Origin: a virus
Reading direction: 5' to 3' (one strand)
IMG/VR virus record: IMGVR_UViG_3300025168_000370
Coordinates: 1-31,641 of that record
Length of the DNA: 31,641 nucleotides
Below are positions 15,647 to 24,262 of this stretch, in pieces; within the stretch, counting starts at the first letter, position 1, and the number at the start of each line of letters is the position of its first letter. The notes under the pieces were generated by a model. It saw only the letters and a program-made list of their open reading frames with translations. It was not told the DNA's origin and did no database searches. The position numbers and the translations under genes are program-made.

Positions 15647-16018
15647 TTATATTCCCGAATCGTCGCCCAAATCTATCGTAGAACCAGTCATTAAAACTGT
15701 GCCTGTAGCATCAGGAAAAGTAATAGTTCTATCGGCTGTTGGGTCTGTTACTGTAAAAGTTGTTTCATTCGCTGAAACAGTTGAACCTTCGAAAACTATT
15801 GACGAACCATCAATTTTTAACGATGTTGCTGTGACAGCAGTAAAGTCTAGTGTACCAGAAACAATTAAGTCAGAAACATTAATTGTAGTAGCAGAAACAG
15901 CTCCAAAATTTAATGTTCCATTTTCTAGAGCAGAAACATCTGTAACCAGATTGTTAAACTGACCTCTAAGTTGTTCAAGGGTTTCTGTATTTGTTACTTG
16001 TATTGCATTAATTGCCAC
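15647..16018 (-). CDS. Small fibre-like protein, tandem paralogue A (GTG start)
   Basis: A 123-residue protein, the shorter member of the tandem pair. It shares the N-terminal ETLEQLRGQFNNLVTDVSAL region with its neighbour and the beta motif ANETTFTVTDPTADRTITFP, and ends DLGDDSGI, echoing the neighbour's end. The start is GTG at 16018, because the same GCAATTAATGCA context that follows ATG in the paralogue follows GTG here. The start lies inside the last codons of the upstream 77-residue gene, an 11-base overlap, which explains the unusual start codon. Likely a virion fibre component; no receptor-binding domain is visible. Confidence 0.72.
   Translation of the reverse strand: MAINAIQVTNTETLEQLRGQFNNLVTDVSALENGTLNFGAVSATTINVSDLIVSGTLDFTAVTATSLKIDGSSIVFEGSTVSANETTFTVTDPTADRTITFPDATGTVLMTGSTIDLGDDSGI
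15902..15963 (-). repeat. 62-base direct repeat, copy in paralogue A
   Basis: Partner of 15529-15590, with a spacing of 373 bases. Perfect identity over 62 bases in otherwise diverged genes suggests recent duplication or gene conversion. Confidence 0.85.
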
Positions 16019-16241
16019 TGTTTTTTACCATTTGTTGTAGTAAGTGTTTAATCTCATGCATTTCGCATTTAAGATTATTTATCTGTCTAGTGGCGTCTCT
16101 TAATTCATCATTTCTTTTTTGTGCATTTTGTGAAGCAATTCGTGCTTTTAAATATGCAGACTTACTTGTGTTTAAAATAGCGCCAGATTCTAAATCCCTT
16201 ACTAATTCAGAATGTCCTTCTACTTTAACAAGTGTTTTCAT
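16008..16241 (-). CDS. Small coiled-coil virion-region protein
   Basis: A 77-residue protein. The N-terminal MKTLVKVEGHSELVRDLESG and AILNTSKSAYLKAR resemble small proteins found next to baseplate and fibre genes in marine T4-like phages. The C-terminal half, about residues 33-72, is a predicted coiled coil (NDELRDATRQINNLKCEMHE, IKHLLQQMVKN) with heptad-spaced Leu, Ile and Met. It could be a fibre-assembly adaptor or a baseplate accessory protein. The ATG overlaps the stop of the 2160-residue gene (TAATG) and its end overlaps the GTG start of the next gene. This makes a compact run of coupled genes. Confidence 0.75.
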   Translation of the reverse strand: MKTLVKVEGHSELVRDLESGAILNTSKSAYLKARIASQNAQKRNDELRDATRQINNLKCEMHEIKHLLQQMVKNSGN

Positions 16242-19200
16242 TATGTTGCCAATGCAAGTAATCTCAAGTCTCTTATTCTTGGAGGTTGAGCAGCATTAGT
16301 TCCTTGTCCTACTATTTTAATTGCAAACTGAATAAATTCAGGTAGTGGCGTTCCGATACCATCATCAGTAACACCTGCTGTGTAAATGTATTCTTGGAAA
16401 TCGTTATCATCAAGAGATGACCCTATTTCAACATCAGTTGTACCAGTTGTGTTAAAGAATGTATAACCTAATTCATCAAAATCAGAAGCGTCATCAGTTC
16501 TTAAAACTTTAAACATTGATTTAATTTCAGCACTTTGTTGTTTGTGTGCTGAAAAGATTAACTTAATAGCAGTTGCTGGATTTTCCAATGCAACTTTCTT
16601 TGTAATATAAATGAATGCGTTTTGGTCACCACTAGGTTGTGTGGAATCTTTGTAATCAGTTGTAGGGAAAACATCAGATGAACTATCAATGTTATTAATT
16701 CTATTTGCGACAGCAACAAATGATGCACGACCTAAATCAATCACAGGTGAAATACTTTGATTTTGACTTGTTAGTTTTAATGGAATGAATAATGATTTTG
16801 CACCAGCAAGTTCATTTGTTTCATTTATATCAGATGCAATTACACTTGTTATTGAGTTGGTAAAGTTTTCATTGAAAGGAATAGAAATAGCATTACCTAG
16901 TGTTGTTGTTGAGAATGATGTCTCTGCACCACTTGGTGATGTACCTGTAGTGTTTCTCAATGTAGATACAATTTTTGTGTTACCTAATTCTAAAGAAGAA
17001 ATAAGTGTTTTACCAGTTTCGTATCGATAGTTTTCTGAAGCATATATACCTGTTCCACCAACTTCAGCAGTTGTTGAACCACCTGAAACACTTGGAGCAT
17101 TTGTAAGAGTAACAGTATAAGAATCTATTCCTATGTTTGCTATTGCAGTATGAATCTTATTAATTTCTACAAGTGAAGTACCTAAGATTTGATAAAGTTC
17201 AACTGTTGCGTTTGCGTCATGTATTGCAGCTGTTGAACCACTAGTACCTCTTGTGAGTGAGGATACTGTACCTGAACTATTTGAACCTGTAATAATTTCG
17301 TTTCCAATTTTAAGAGTTATTGCTCCAGCTGGGAAGTTTGTATTAGAAGTTAAAACTAATGAAGTTCCAGCCGCAGTTATACCTGCACTTAATGTTGTAC
17401 TAATACCCGAACTAACGCCTGTAATTCTTACATTGTTTGCAGTTGAATACATACCATGGTCGATATGTTTTACTCTTAGTACAGTTGAACTATCTGTCAT
17501 TGTTAAAGGATTAGCTGTTAATCTTTTTCCATACACAGTTGAACCTAATTCGTTTGTTACTGCATCACCAATAATATCGTTTTGTAAAGTTAAGTTACCT
17601 GCGGCAGTTGTATCAAATACTGCTTTGTTTAAAGTAAATTTTAAATCTTCTGAATCAGATGGTGACCAAGTAGTATTATTTTGTGATTTAAATAATACAC
17701 CAAGATGTGGTTGTTTTGATACTACTCTTAATCCACCAATATCTGTTTCGCCCATTCTTGAAATCCAAACTGTCGGTAAAGTTGTATGAGTTCTAACAAC
17801 GATACAATATTCTGTTCCACCCTTAACATAAACAGGTGAATCAAATGTAAATGTTGTTGCTGTTGAAGCATCGGTTGATACATTAAGTTCTGAACTTTTT
17901 AAAACTTTTCTACCAAAGGGAAGAACTTTAGGACCAGGATATCCGTTAATAACATTTCTCAATTCAATCCAAATTGGACTATCTATATCTATTGTTTCAA
18001 AGTAAAGGTCTACTGAAGTTAAAAAACAACCATTAGGGTCTTCAATTAAAAATGTTTGTGCAAGAGGGTCACTTGGACAAAATTGTTTACTACCACTTAA
18101 TGTACCTTGAGAAACTCCTGTTCTACTTTCAATACGCTCTAATGGTTGAGTTTGTCTTTGGTTATTTACATATTTATCTCTATGTGCTTTTGCTCTGTCT
18201 CTTGTATCATGATTCCTAGCAATATTATTAATAACTGTAGAAGAAGTATCAAGAACGGAAGTAGTTTGAACTACATCTGTTTGAGCGATAAAGGCGTTTC
18301 TTGTTGCAATAATTGTTTCTTGCTCTGTTTCTAATATTCCTTTTGCAGAATATATTACTGAACCAGAAGTTATTGGTAAAGGGGTTGTTTCATTTGTTGC
18401 ACTTGCTGTAATTTTAAATTCTATTTCACCAGTTTTAAATTTAGGAACATTTTCTTGTCCTTTAAATTTATAATCAGGAATTGCAAAAGTACCATTAACA
18501 TCACCAAGAGCATCTGTAACAAGTTGAGTACCTGCGGCTGGTGTAACAGCACCTTCGGTAAATGTAGATGATTCTGCTGTAACATAAGCGCCTACATTTG
18601 TGCCATCAAAGAATACATAAACTTTTGTATTAGGATAAAAACCTTCACCTGTAAATGTAACAGTTCTAGGTCTTACCCACGGTATAATTGCTCTTGCAAT
18701 AATTCTTGTACTCTGTGTTTCTTCATCAATTTGTTCTACAATATTTGTTGCAATACCTGAACGACTTAAATCTGAACGAGTTGTTTGAATTGCTCTTGTA
18801 ATTATACTGTTACCTTCTCTACCTGCTCGGGTAGTTTCTGTTTTTGTTGAAACAACACCAGACCATTGAGTTTCCCAAGCATTCCAAATTGTACCAATTC
18901 TATTTTCATTTGCTGCCAAAACTGAATCATAGTTACCATCAACATTAATAATTAAATCAGGTGCAGTTTCAGTTTCAAACCATTCGTCACCTTCAGGTGA
19001 TAGTTTAATCATTCCTACCCAGTTTGCAGTATAAACAGGTAGTATTCTTTCAACTCTTGTTGCATATGAATTTTCAGTTTCAACTGTTTCTGTGTATGGA
19101 AGTGTTAATAGTTCACCAGTCTTTTGGTATCCTAACCCAGCTCTTTCTGTATCAGTTGAAACAGTTTCCACAAGGCCTGAGGCTCTCATAACACACTTTG

Positions 19201-22200
19201 GTCGTAACTCTTTAAACTGTTGGTCTATTGAATTTTTATAATCTCTATTTTTAACATCACCAACTCTATGACCTGCAAAGTTATCTACTACAAAGCCAGA
19301 TTTAAATCTGTTCAATCCATTTGCATCTGTAATTTCAAATGATTCAGCATCTCTTTCAAGTAATGATAAGTTTGTATAATACTCAAGGTTTTGAATTCTT
19401 CTCTGCAATTTACCAATATCTTTCATAGTAAATCTTTGATTTCTTTCTCTTGAAATTTGAATATCAGTAGGTCTAAATGTATAAGCAGGTATAAATGCAG
19501 TTAGAAGTTTCATTGCTCCGTCAATTTGTTTAGGTTCTGTTGGAACTTCAGCAGACGGACCTTCAACTACTTTAAACTCACCATCTTGACCAAGAAAAAC
19601 ACTAATAATTTTATTCAAATAGAATTCAAAATCAATTGTTCCTAGTGTACCAGGTTTTGGTGTATCAACTGTTGAAGAACCTGCACCGTCAAATTGTCTA
19701 TGGAAGAAGTCAAAAGATTTGCCAGTTATTGTATCGATAGCAGATTCCGTATCACTTGCACCAGTAACATTTTCACATGTTGGTCTGAAGTCTAAACAAT
19801 CTGTTAGTTCAAACTCACCAGTTGGTTCTGGTTCATCTGGGTCAACTCTTGTAGCAGTATAAGTTGGAATATCATCGTATTGCATTCTTTTAGCTGCATC
19901 TTGATAAGAATCTACACTAAAGAAAGAACCTGAAGAATGAGAAAAGAAATCAAATACTACTAATAATCTTCCTCTTGGTTTTGAAGAACCTGGTTTTAAT
20001 TCTATTCTTGATATGTCATAATAGTTATCTCTTTGACCTGTGTCTAAAACATAATGAGATGTAATAATTCTTGACCCTGCAGCTATTGATGATACAGTTG
20101 CAGTTGCAGTTGAAGAATCGCCTGTGATTGTTTCGCCAGCAGAAAAATCAATAGCACCATCACCACTTTGTAAATAATATGATAATGGTGATGTACTACT
20201 AACTACAATACCTACTGCGCCAGAAGTTCCACCAGTAATTTTTTCGCCTCTTGTAAATGTACCAGAAGCACTTGTTAATGTTAAAGTTGGAAGGGTCGCA
20301 TCAGCACTAGTATCTTCAGAATCTAAAACTACTCCTAAATTAAATGCATCAGCTCTGCCTAAAGAAATTGCTTCGTCAGTTGCTTTTGTTCCAAATGCAC
20401 CACCAACTGCTCCAGCTACTTTTACTTGTTTTGATAATTTTGTATTTTTAATTCTTTGTGTTACACTAGTTTTTAATATAGTTGCAGTTAAAAGAACTTT
20501 TGCAGAATCGCCAAGAGCAGAATTATCTGTGATTGTAATTGTTGATGTACCTGCGCCTGAGAGGTTTCCGTCAATAGAAACAATAGCACCTTGTGCGGCA
20601 GTACCATCACCTGCACTTAAAACACTTAATGTATAATCTTTTTCTGTGTGTGATAGAAATGTTTCATTTGCACCTGCTGTAAATGAAATAACACCACTTG
20701 AGTTTGTTGTGCCAATAAACTGTCTTCTTACTGTTATTGAAGTATCAGATGCACCATCATTATCAGTTGTTAAAAGTGTTTTAATAGTTTTCTTAGAAAG
20801 TCTGTATAAGGCAACATTCTTTTCAGAATTTACAAGTTTTGCATCTTGTTTTGTTTCTAACGCTAATGTTGAAGTGTTATCTGTTTCAGAAACAAAGTTT
20901 GCATTTTCATTAGTTCCATTCGCATCTGATTGATTAGCAATAAGAGAACCTACTACTGTACCACTTAAATCAATATCAGCAGTAAAGTCTTGACCTGAAT
21001 CACTATCATTTTGAAATACTGAACGAGTTTCGGAAAGTGTGTGTGTAACAACATCGGTAAGAGTTATATCAGCATTAGCTGCAGTTTCTACAACTTGGTC
21101 TGTCTCTGCACTATCAGAAGCAATAATTTTTTCGCCTGAAAGGAAAGTACCAGAAACATTTGTTAATACAACTGTTTGACCAGATGTTAAACTTCCAAAC
21201 ACAAAACCTGTTGCACCTGTAGTATTACCAGTAATTCTTACACCACCATTTGCATGATTAGATATTAAAGTTGCTGACGGTATACCCGATAAACTTAAAT
21301 AAGTAAATGGTCTAATATCAAAAAGAAATAATTTGTATATTGAATCATCATTTCCAGCAGTACCAGAATCGTATTCTATTGTTCTTGCTCTGGCAAGACC
21401 AATTTGTCTACCTGACGCAGTTCCTTTAGTTACAGTAATATCATCATGTAATTGAATTGTTTCGTAAGCAGTTTGTTCACCACTAATTGCAGTAACTTTA
21501 GGTTGATTGTGTAATTTTTTGATTTTAATAAAGTTACCTAACTCAGCATTTACTGTGCCAGCATTAACAGTATCGAACTCTCTTGCCTTTTGAATATCTT
21601 TAAATGTAATCGCAGTTTTTTCAATTTCGTAACCACGAACATATGCTTTACCTGGTGATATTGCTAAATTGAAAAAGTTTTCTGCAGCTGTATTACCATC
21701 GGTAGTTGTAGTACCAACAGTATAAACACCTCTGAACTCTGTGCCTTTGTGTCTATTTGAAATCTGTTCTCTTGCATCTATTTGAAAAGGTCTTACAGTA
21801 TAGTCACCTGATTCATCAAATGTTCTTCTTGCAAGTGAATCGCCAATTACTGAATAATCTGTAGGTCTAGCATCTGCACTCGGCCCACCATCAACTACTC
21901 TAACAATCTCAACAAACTTATCATCACTTGTAGAATCAATAGGTAATGATGTAAGAACTAAATCAATTTTAAGTCTATGAGCACCTTTGGCTGCAAAGTT
22001 TGATGAACCTGTTGCATTATCTGTAAGTGAAGCATCATCTTCTGGTGCCACTAAAGTTTCTGTTATTGTGAATCCTACTCTGGCACTTGCATATTGTGAA
22101 GTATCATCTAATACTAAAGTTTGTTCTGACATCTGAACAAAAGTTCCACGCACATAATAAACACCATTACCTGCTGTAACAGCAGTACCTGTTTGATGTG

Positions 22201-22723
22201 CATTTAAATTATGAGTAGTAGCAGAATTAGCGTTAATCGCATAACTTGTTGTATGAGTAATAGCTGTATCTGCAAAAATATTTTCATTGTCTGCGAATAT
22301 ATTAGTTTCTAAATCTGAACCTGTTGAAATATATTGAATGTATAATAATGGTTGCGATGTAGTTGTTGCAGCTTTAACACCAATAACTTTTGCTCTAACA
22401 CCAGTTGTTGCTCCAACTATTGTAACTGGTGATGTTGCACTATAATATTGATTAACATCTATTGATTCAGCTGCAAAAGTAGAAGCTAATAAAATAGAAT
22501 CATAAGTTTGATTTGTTGAAATTCCACCGGGTATTACAACTGAACCCTCTTGAAAAATATGTGAACCAAATCTTTCGACTTGATTTTGAAGTATTGATTG
22601 TAGTTGTGTTAATTCTCTCGCTTGAACAGCGAACCCTGGTCGAAACAATATACGATGAAAATTCTTATCTTCTTTATAATCATCATAATATGGTGCGACA
22701 TTTAAATCTGTTTTTTGTGCCAT
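16241..22723 (-). CDS. Giant baseplate/tail structural protein
   Basis: This 2160-residue gene is the largest in the window, about a fifth of it. The N-terminus MAQKTDLNVAPYYDDYKEDK and FRPGFAVQARELTQLQSILQ, then NQVERFGSHIF (residues 27-57), is characteristic of large structural proteins in marine T4-like phages, placed near baseplate genes. Mid-protein modules include EKITGGTSGAVGIVVSS and ITGNTTGATGFVFGSLTSG. A conserved block around residue 1548 reads CPSDPLAQTFLIEDPNG, followed by LTSVDLYFETIDIDSPIWIE. Further on is IGNEIITGSNSSGTVSSLTR. No enzyme motif is seen. Position between gp8 and the fibres suggests it covers the role of T4 gp9/gp10-type peripheral baseplate components or a fibre anchor, which is inference. 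Its ATG lies one base after the gp8 stop, with only a weak GAG ribosome site. Confidence 0.85.
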   Translation of the reverse strand: MAQKTDLNVAPYYDDYKEDKNFHRILFRPGFAVQARELTQLQSILQNQVERFGSHIFQEGSVVIPGGISTNQTYDSILLASTFAAESIDVNQYYSATSPVTIVGATTGVRAKVIGVKAATTTSQPLLYIQYISTGSDLETNIFADNENIFADTAITHTTSYAINANSATTHNLNAHQTGTAVTAGNGVYYVRGTFVQMSEQTLVLDDTSQYASARVGFTITETLVAPEDDASLTDNATGSSNFAAKGAHRLKIDLVLTSLPIDSTSDDKFVEIVRVVDGGPSADARPTDYSVIGDSLARRTFDESGDYTVRPFQIDAREQISNRHKGTEFRGVYTVGTTTTDGNTAAENFFNLAISPGKAYVRGYEIEKTAITFKDIQKAREFDTVNAGTVNAELGNFIKIKKLHNQPKVTAISGEQTAYETIQLHDDITVTKGTASGRQIGLARARTIEYDSGTAGNDDSIYKLFLFDIRPFTYLSLSGIPSATLISNHANGGVRITGNTTGATGFVFGSLTSGQTVVLTNVSGTFLSGEKIIASDSAETDQVVETAANADITLTDVVTHTLSETRSVFQNDSDSGQDFTADIDLSGTVVGSLIANQSDANGTNENANFVSETDNTSTLALETKQDAKLVNSEKNVALYRLSKKTIKTLLTTDNDGASDTSITVRRQFIGTTNSSGVISFTAGANETFLSHTEKDYTLSVLSAGDGTAAQGAIVSIDGNLSGAGTSTITITDNSALGDSAKVLLTATILKTSVTQRIKNTKLSKQVKVAGAVGGAFGTKATDEAISLGRADAFNLGVVLDSEDTSADATLPTLTLTSASGTFTRGEKITGGTSGAVGIVVSSTSPLSYYLQSGDGAIDFSAGETITGDSSTATATVSSIAAGSRIITSHYVLDTGQRDNYYDISRIELKPGSSKPRGRLLVVFDFFSHSSGSFFSVDSYQDAAKRMQYDDIPTYTATRVDPDEPEPTGEFELTDCLDFRPTCENVTGASDTESAIDTITGKSFDFFHRQFDGAGSSTVDTPKPGTLGTIDFEFYLNKIISVFLGQDGEFKVVEGPSAEVPTEPKQIDGAMKLLTAFIPAYTFRPTDIQISRERNQRFTMKDIGKLQRRIQNLEYYTNLSLLERDAESFEITDANGLNRFKSGFVVDNFAGHRVGDVKNRDYKNSIDQQFKELRPKCVMRASGLVETVSTDTERAGLGYQKTGELLTLPYTETVETENSYATRVERILPVYTANWVGMIKLSPEGDEWFETETAPDLIINVDGNYDSVLAANENRIGTIWNAWETQWSGVVSTKTETTRAGREGNSIITRAIQTTRSDLSRSGIATNIVEQIDEETQSTRIIARAIIPWVRPRTVTFTGEGFYPNTKVYVFFDGTNVGAYVTAESSTFTEGAVTPAAGTQLVTDALGDVNGTFAIPDYKFKGQENVPKFKTGEIEFKITASATNETTPLPITSGSVIYSAKGILETEQETIIATRNAFIAQTDVVQTTSVLDTSSTVINNIARNHDTRDRAKAHRDKYVNNQRQTQPLERIESRTGVSQGTLSGSKQFCPSDPLAQTFLIEDPNGCFLTSVDLYFETIDIDSPIWIELRNVINGYPGPKVLPFGRKVLKSSELNVSTDASTATTFTFDSPVYVKGGTEYCIVVRTHTTLPTVWISRMGETDIGGLRVVSKQPHLGVLFKSQNNTTWSPSDSEDLKFTLNKAVFDTTAAGNLTLQNDIIGDAVTNELGSTVYGKRLTANPLTMTDSSTVLRVKHIDHGMYSTANNVRITGVSSGISTTLSAGITAAGTSLVLTSNTNFPAGAITLKIGNEIITGSNSSGTVSSLTRGTSGSTAAIHDANATVELYQILGTSLVEINKIHTAIANIGIDSYTVTLTNAPSVSGGSTTAEVGGTGIYASENYRYETGKTLISSLELGNTKIVSTLRNTTGTSPSGAETSFSTTTLGNAISIPFNENFTNSITSVIASDINETNELAGAKSLFIPLKLTSQNQSISPVIDLGRASFVAVANRINNIDSSSDVFPTTDYKDSTQPSGDQNAFIYITKKVALENPATAIKLIFSAHKQQSAEIKSMFKVLRTDDASDFDELGYTFFNTTGTTDVEIGSSLDDNDFQEYIYTAGVTDDGIGTPLPEFIQFAIKIVGQGTNAAQPPRIRDLRLLALAT

Positions 22724-22724
22724 A

Positions 22725-24218
22725 TTAAAACTCTATAATTAATTTAATGTCTTCGGTTTGGTCTGAAACTCTTTGTATTGGTTGTCTGTTTTCTAAGTAC
22801 ACAATGTTACCACTATCTGGTTGTAACTCGGGTGTTGCATAACCACTAGTAAATGTAATAGTATTTCCCCCAGCAAGAGTTACAGTATTTGTGCCATCTG
22901 ATATTGGTGTACCAACAGCACTTGATGTAGAACCTGTTATATTATTTGTTCCACTAAATGCTGTGAAAGATTGTGTTGTAGTTGCAGTACCATAAGTTGA
23001 AAATCTTTCTTGAACATAATATAAAATTTTATTACTTGAATCCCATTCAACAACTCTACCAATAGCACCAGTAGTTGTTTGTGTCAATTGTTCGTCAGCT
23101 GAAAATGTACCAGTCGCAGAAGCAAACTTTACAGCATAAGTCATTCTAGCTGTAGAAGCAGATGCTACTGTGGTTGTGCCATAAGTTGTAGGGTCAACAA
23201 CAAGTCCAACATTTCTGAAATCGTTTCCAACTGTTATGTCATCACCCTCTGCTTGTGTTAATGTTGTATTAGTAATAACAAAGTGTCCACCTAATTCATT
23301 TACTGCATTATTTCCGTGTCCGTCAAAAGGTGAAATAACTATTCTTACTGCACCACCAGAACCTGAACCAACACTTGTTGAAGAAGATAATGCTGTATCA
23401 GTAAATACATTTGTCAATGATACATTTCCAAAAGTATAACCTGTACCACCTGCATGGATTGTTGTGTCAGTTCCAGCAGTTAAACCAAATGATGCGATAG
23501 CACCACCTGCAATAGTAATACGAACAATACCACCAGAAGATGTTCCTTGACTTGCACCATCACCAAAGATTGGTGCGTAGTATGTTCCATTTGTATAACC
23601 TGAACCTGCTGTTATTACAAGAGATTCGATTTTACCACCTACGGCAGCTGCAGAAACAGTTGTGTCGGTAGTAACAGGCATATAATCATTTGTTAAAAAC
23701 TTTGCGGCATTTGATGCTGTAATAGCGTACATGTATTTTAAAACATATCCACCAGAAGCAAACGGTGATGTACTAGTAGAAGTAGGTTCTGAACCTGAAT
23801 AAGCAGTTCCACCATTATTATCTAATACTTTATAGACATTTTGTGTAGAAGTCATAAAGTAAAAATTGCCTTGATATAAAGAAGATGCACTACTTGTTGT
23901 TGTATTTGATGCTGAAATAGTATCATCGTACATATCGTAAATTGTATTGTTAACCCAATTAGTTCTAGGAAGAGCATTTGAGATATCAGTACTCGGAATA
24001 TTTTTTGCGCCTATCATGGAATCCCATGAATAAAATTCACCTGAAACTGAATCAGCAGGTGTTGGTGGGGCTGCATCTGTGCCACCCGTTGTGCCTGATG
24101 TGAAAGGCATTGATTTACCTATGAAAAGATAATAGGTTGATTTTGATGTTTCAGAAAACGATTCAACGAATTGAGTTGCGTTGTGTAGTCTGAACTTTTC
24201 TGTAATAATTGCGGTCAT
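22725..24218 (-). CDS. 8: Baseplate wedge protein gp8, enlarged
   Basis: The N-terminal part aligns by eye with T4 gp8: TEKFRLHNATQFVESFSET, YYLFIGKSMPF, PPTPADSVSGEFYSWDSMIG and ALPRTNW correspond to T4's FRTEKMLNFYN, FITFGRSEPW, PPYPTDSVLG and IPRRDW. GGYVLKYMYAITASNAAKFL matches the conserved GYVWEYLFEI region. gp8 is part of the wedge bound to gp7 and gp10. At 497 residues it is longer than T4 gp8 (334). The extra C-terminal portion has glycine-rich modules such as VITAGSGYTNGTYYAPIFGD and HAGGTGYTFGNVSL, and an ADEQLTQTTTGAIGRVVEWD unit also seen in neighbouring proteins. Two exact late promoters precede it, with AAGGAAGAG as ribosome site. Confidence 0.88.
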   Translation of the reverse strand: MTAIITEKFRLHNATQFVESFSETSKSTYYLFIGKSMPFTSGTTGGTDAAPPTPADSVSGEFYSWDSMIGAKNIPSTDISNALPRTNWVNNTIYDMYDDTISASNTTTSSASSLYQGNFYFMTSTQNVYKVLDNNGGTAYSGSEPTSTSTSPFASGGYVLKYMYAITASNAAKFLTNDYMPVTTDTTVSAAAVGGKIESLVITAGSGYTNGTYYAPIFGDGASQGTSSGGIVRITIAGGAIASFGLTAGTDTTIHAGGTGYTFGNVSLTNVFTDTALSSSTSVGSGSGGAVRIVISPFDGHGNNAVNELGGHFVITNTTLTQAEGDDITVGNDFRNVGLVVDPTTYGTTTVASASTARMTYAVKFASATGTFSADEQLTQTTTGAIGRVVEWDSSNKILYYVQERFSTYGTATTTQSFTAFSGTNNITGSTSSAVGTPISDGTNTVTLAGGNTITFTSGYATPELQPDSGNIVYLENRQPIQRVSDQTEDIKLIIEF

Positions 24219-24236
24219 GAACTCTTCCTTTACATG

Positions 24237-24244
24237 TATTTATA
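24237..24244 (-). promoter_or_regulatory. T4-type late promoter, gp8-proximal copy
   Basis: Exact TATAAATA on the minus strand, 19 bases before the gp8 ATG. It is the nearer of two copies 12 bases apart. Confidence 0.7.
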
Positions 24245-24248
24245 CAAA

Positions 24249-24256
24249 TATTTATA
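24249..24256 (-). promoter_or_regulatory. T4-type late promoter, gp8-distal copy
   Basis: Second exact TATAAATA on the minus strand, 12 bases upstream of the first and about one helical turn away. The two sites share the same face of the DNA and may compete or reinforce each other. Confidence 0.7.
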
Positions 24257-24262
24257 CTATAT

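Noticed and set aside
17253-17789. Plus-strand open frame of 178 codons inside the giant tail gene
   Set aside because: Antisense to a well-supported gene, with hydrophobic low-information sequence and no start signals.
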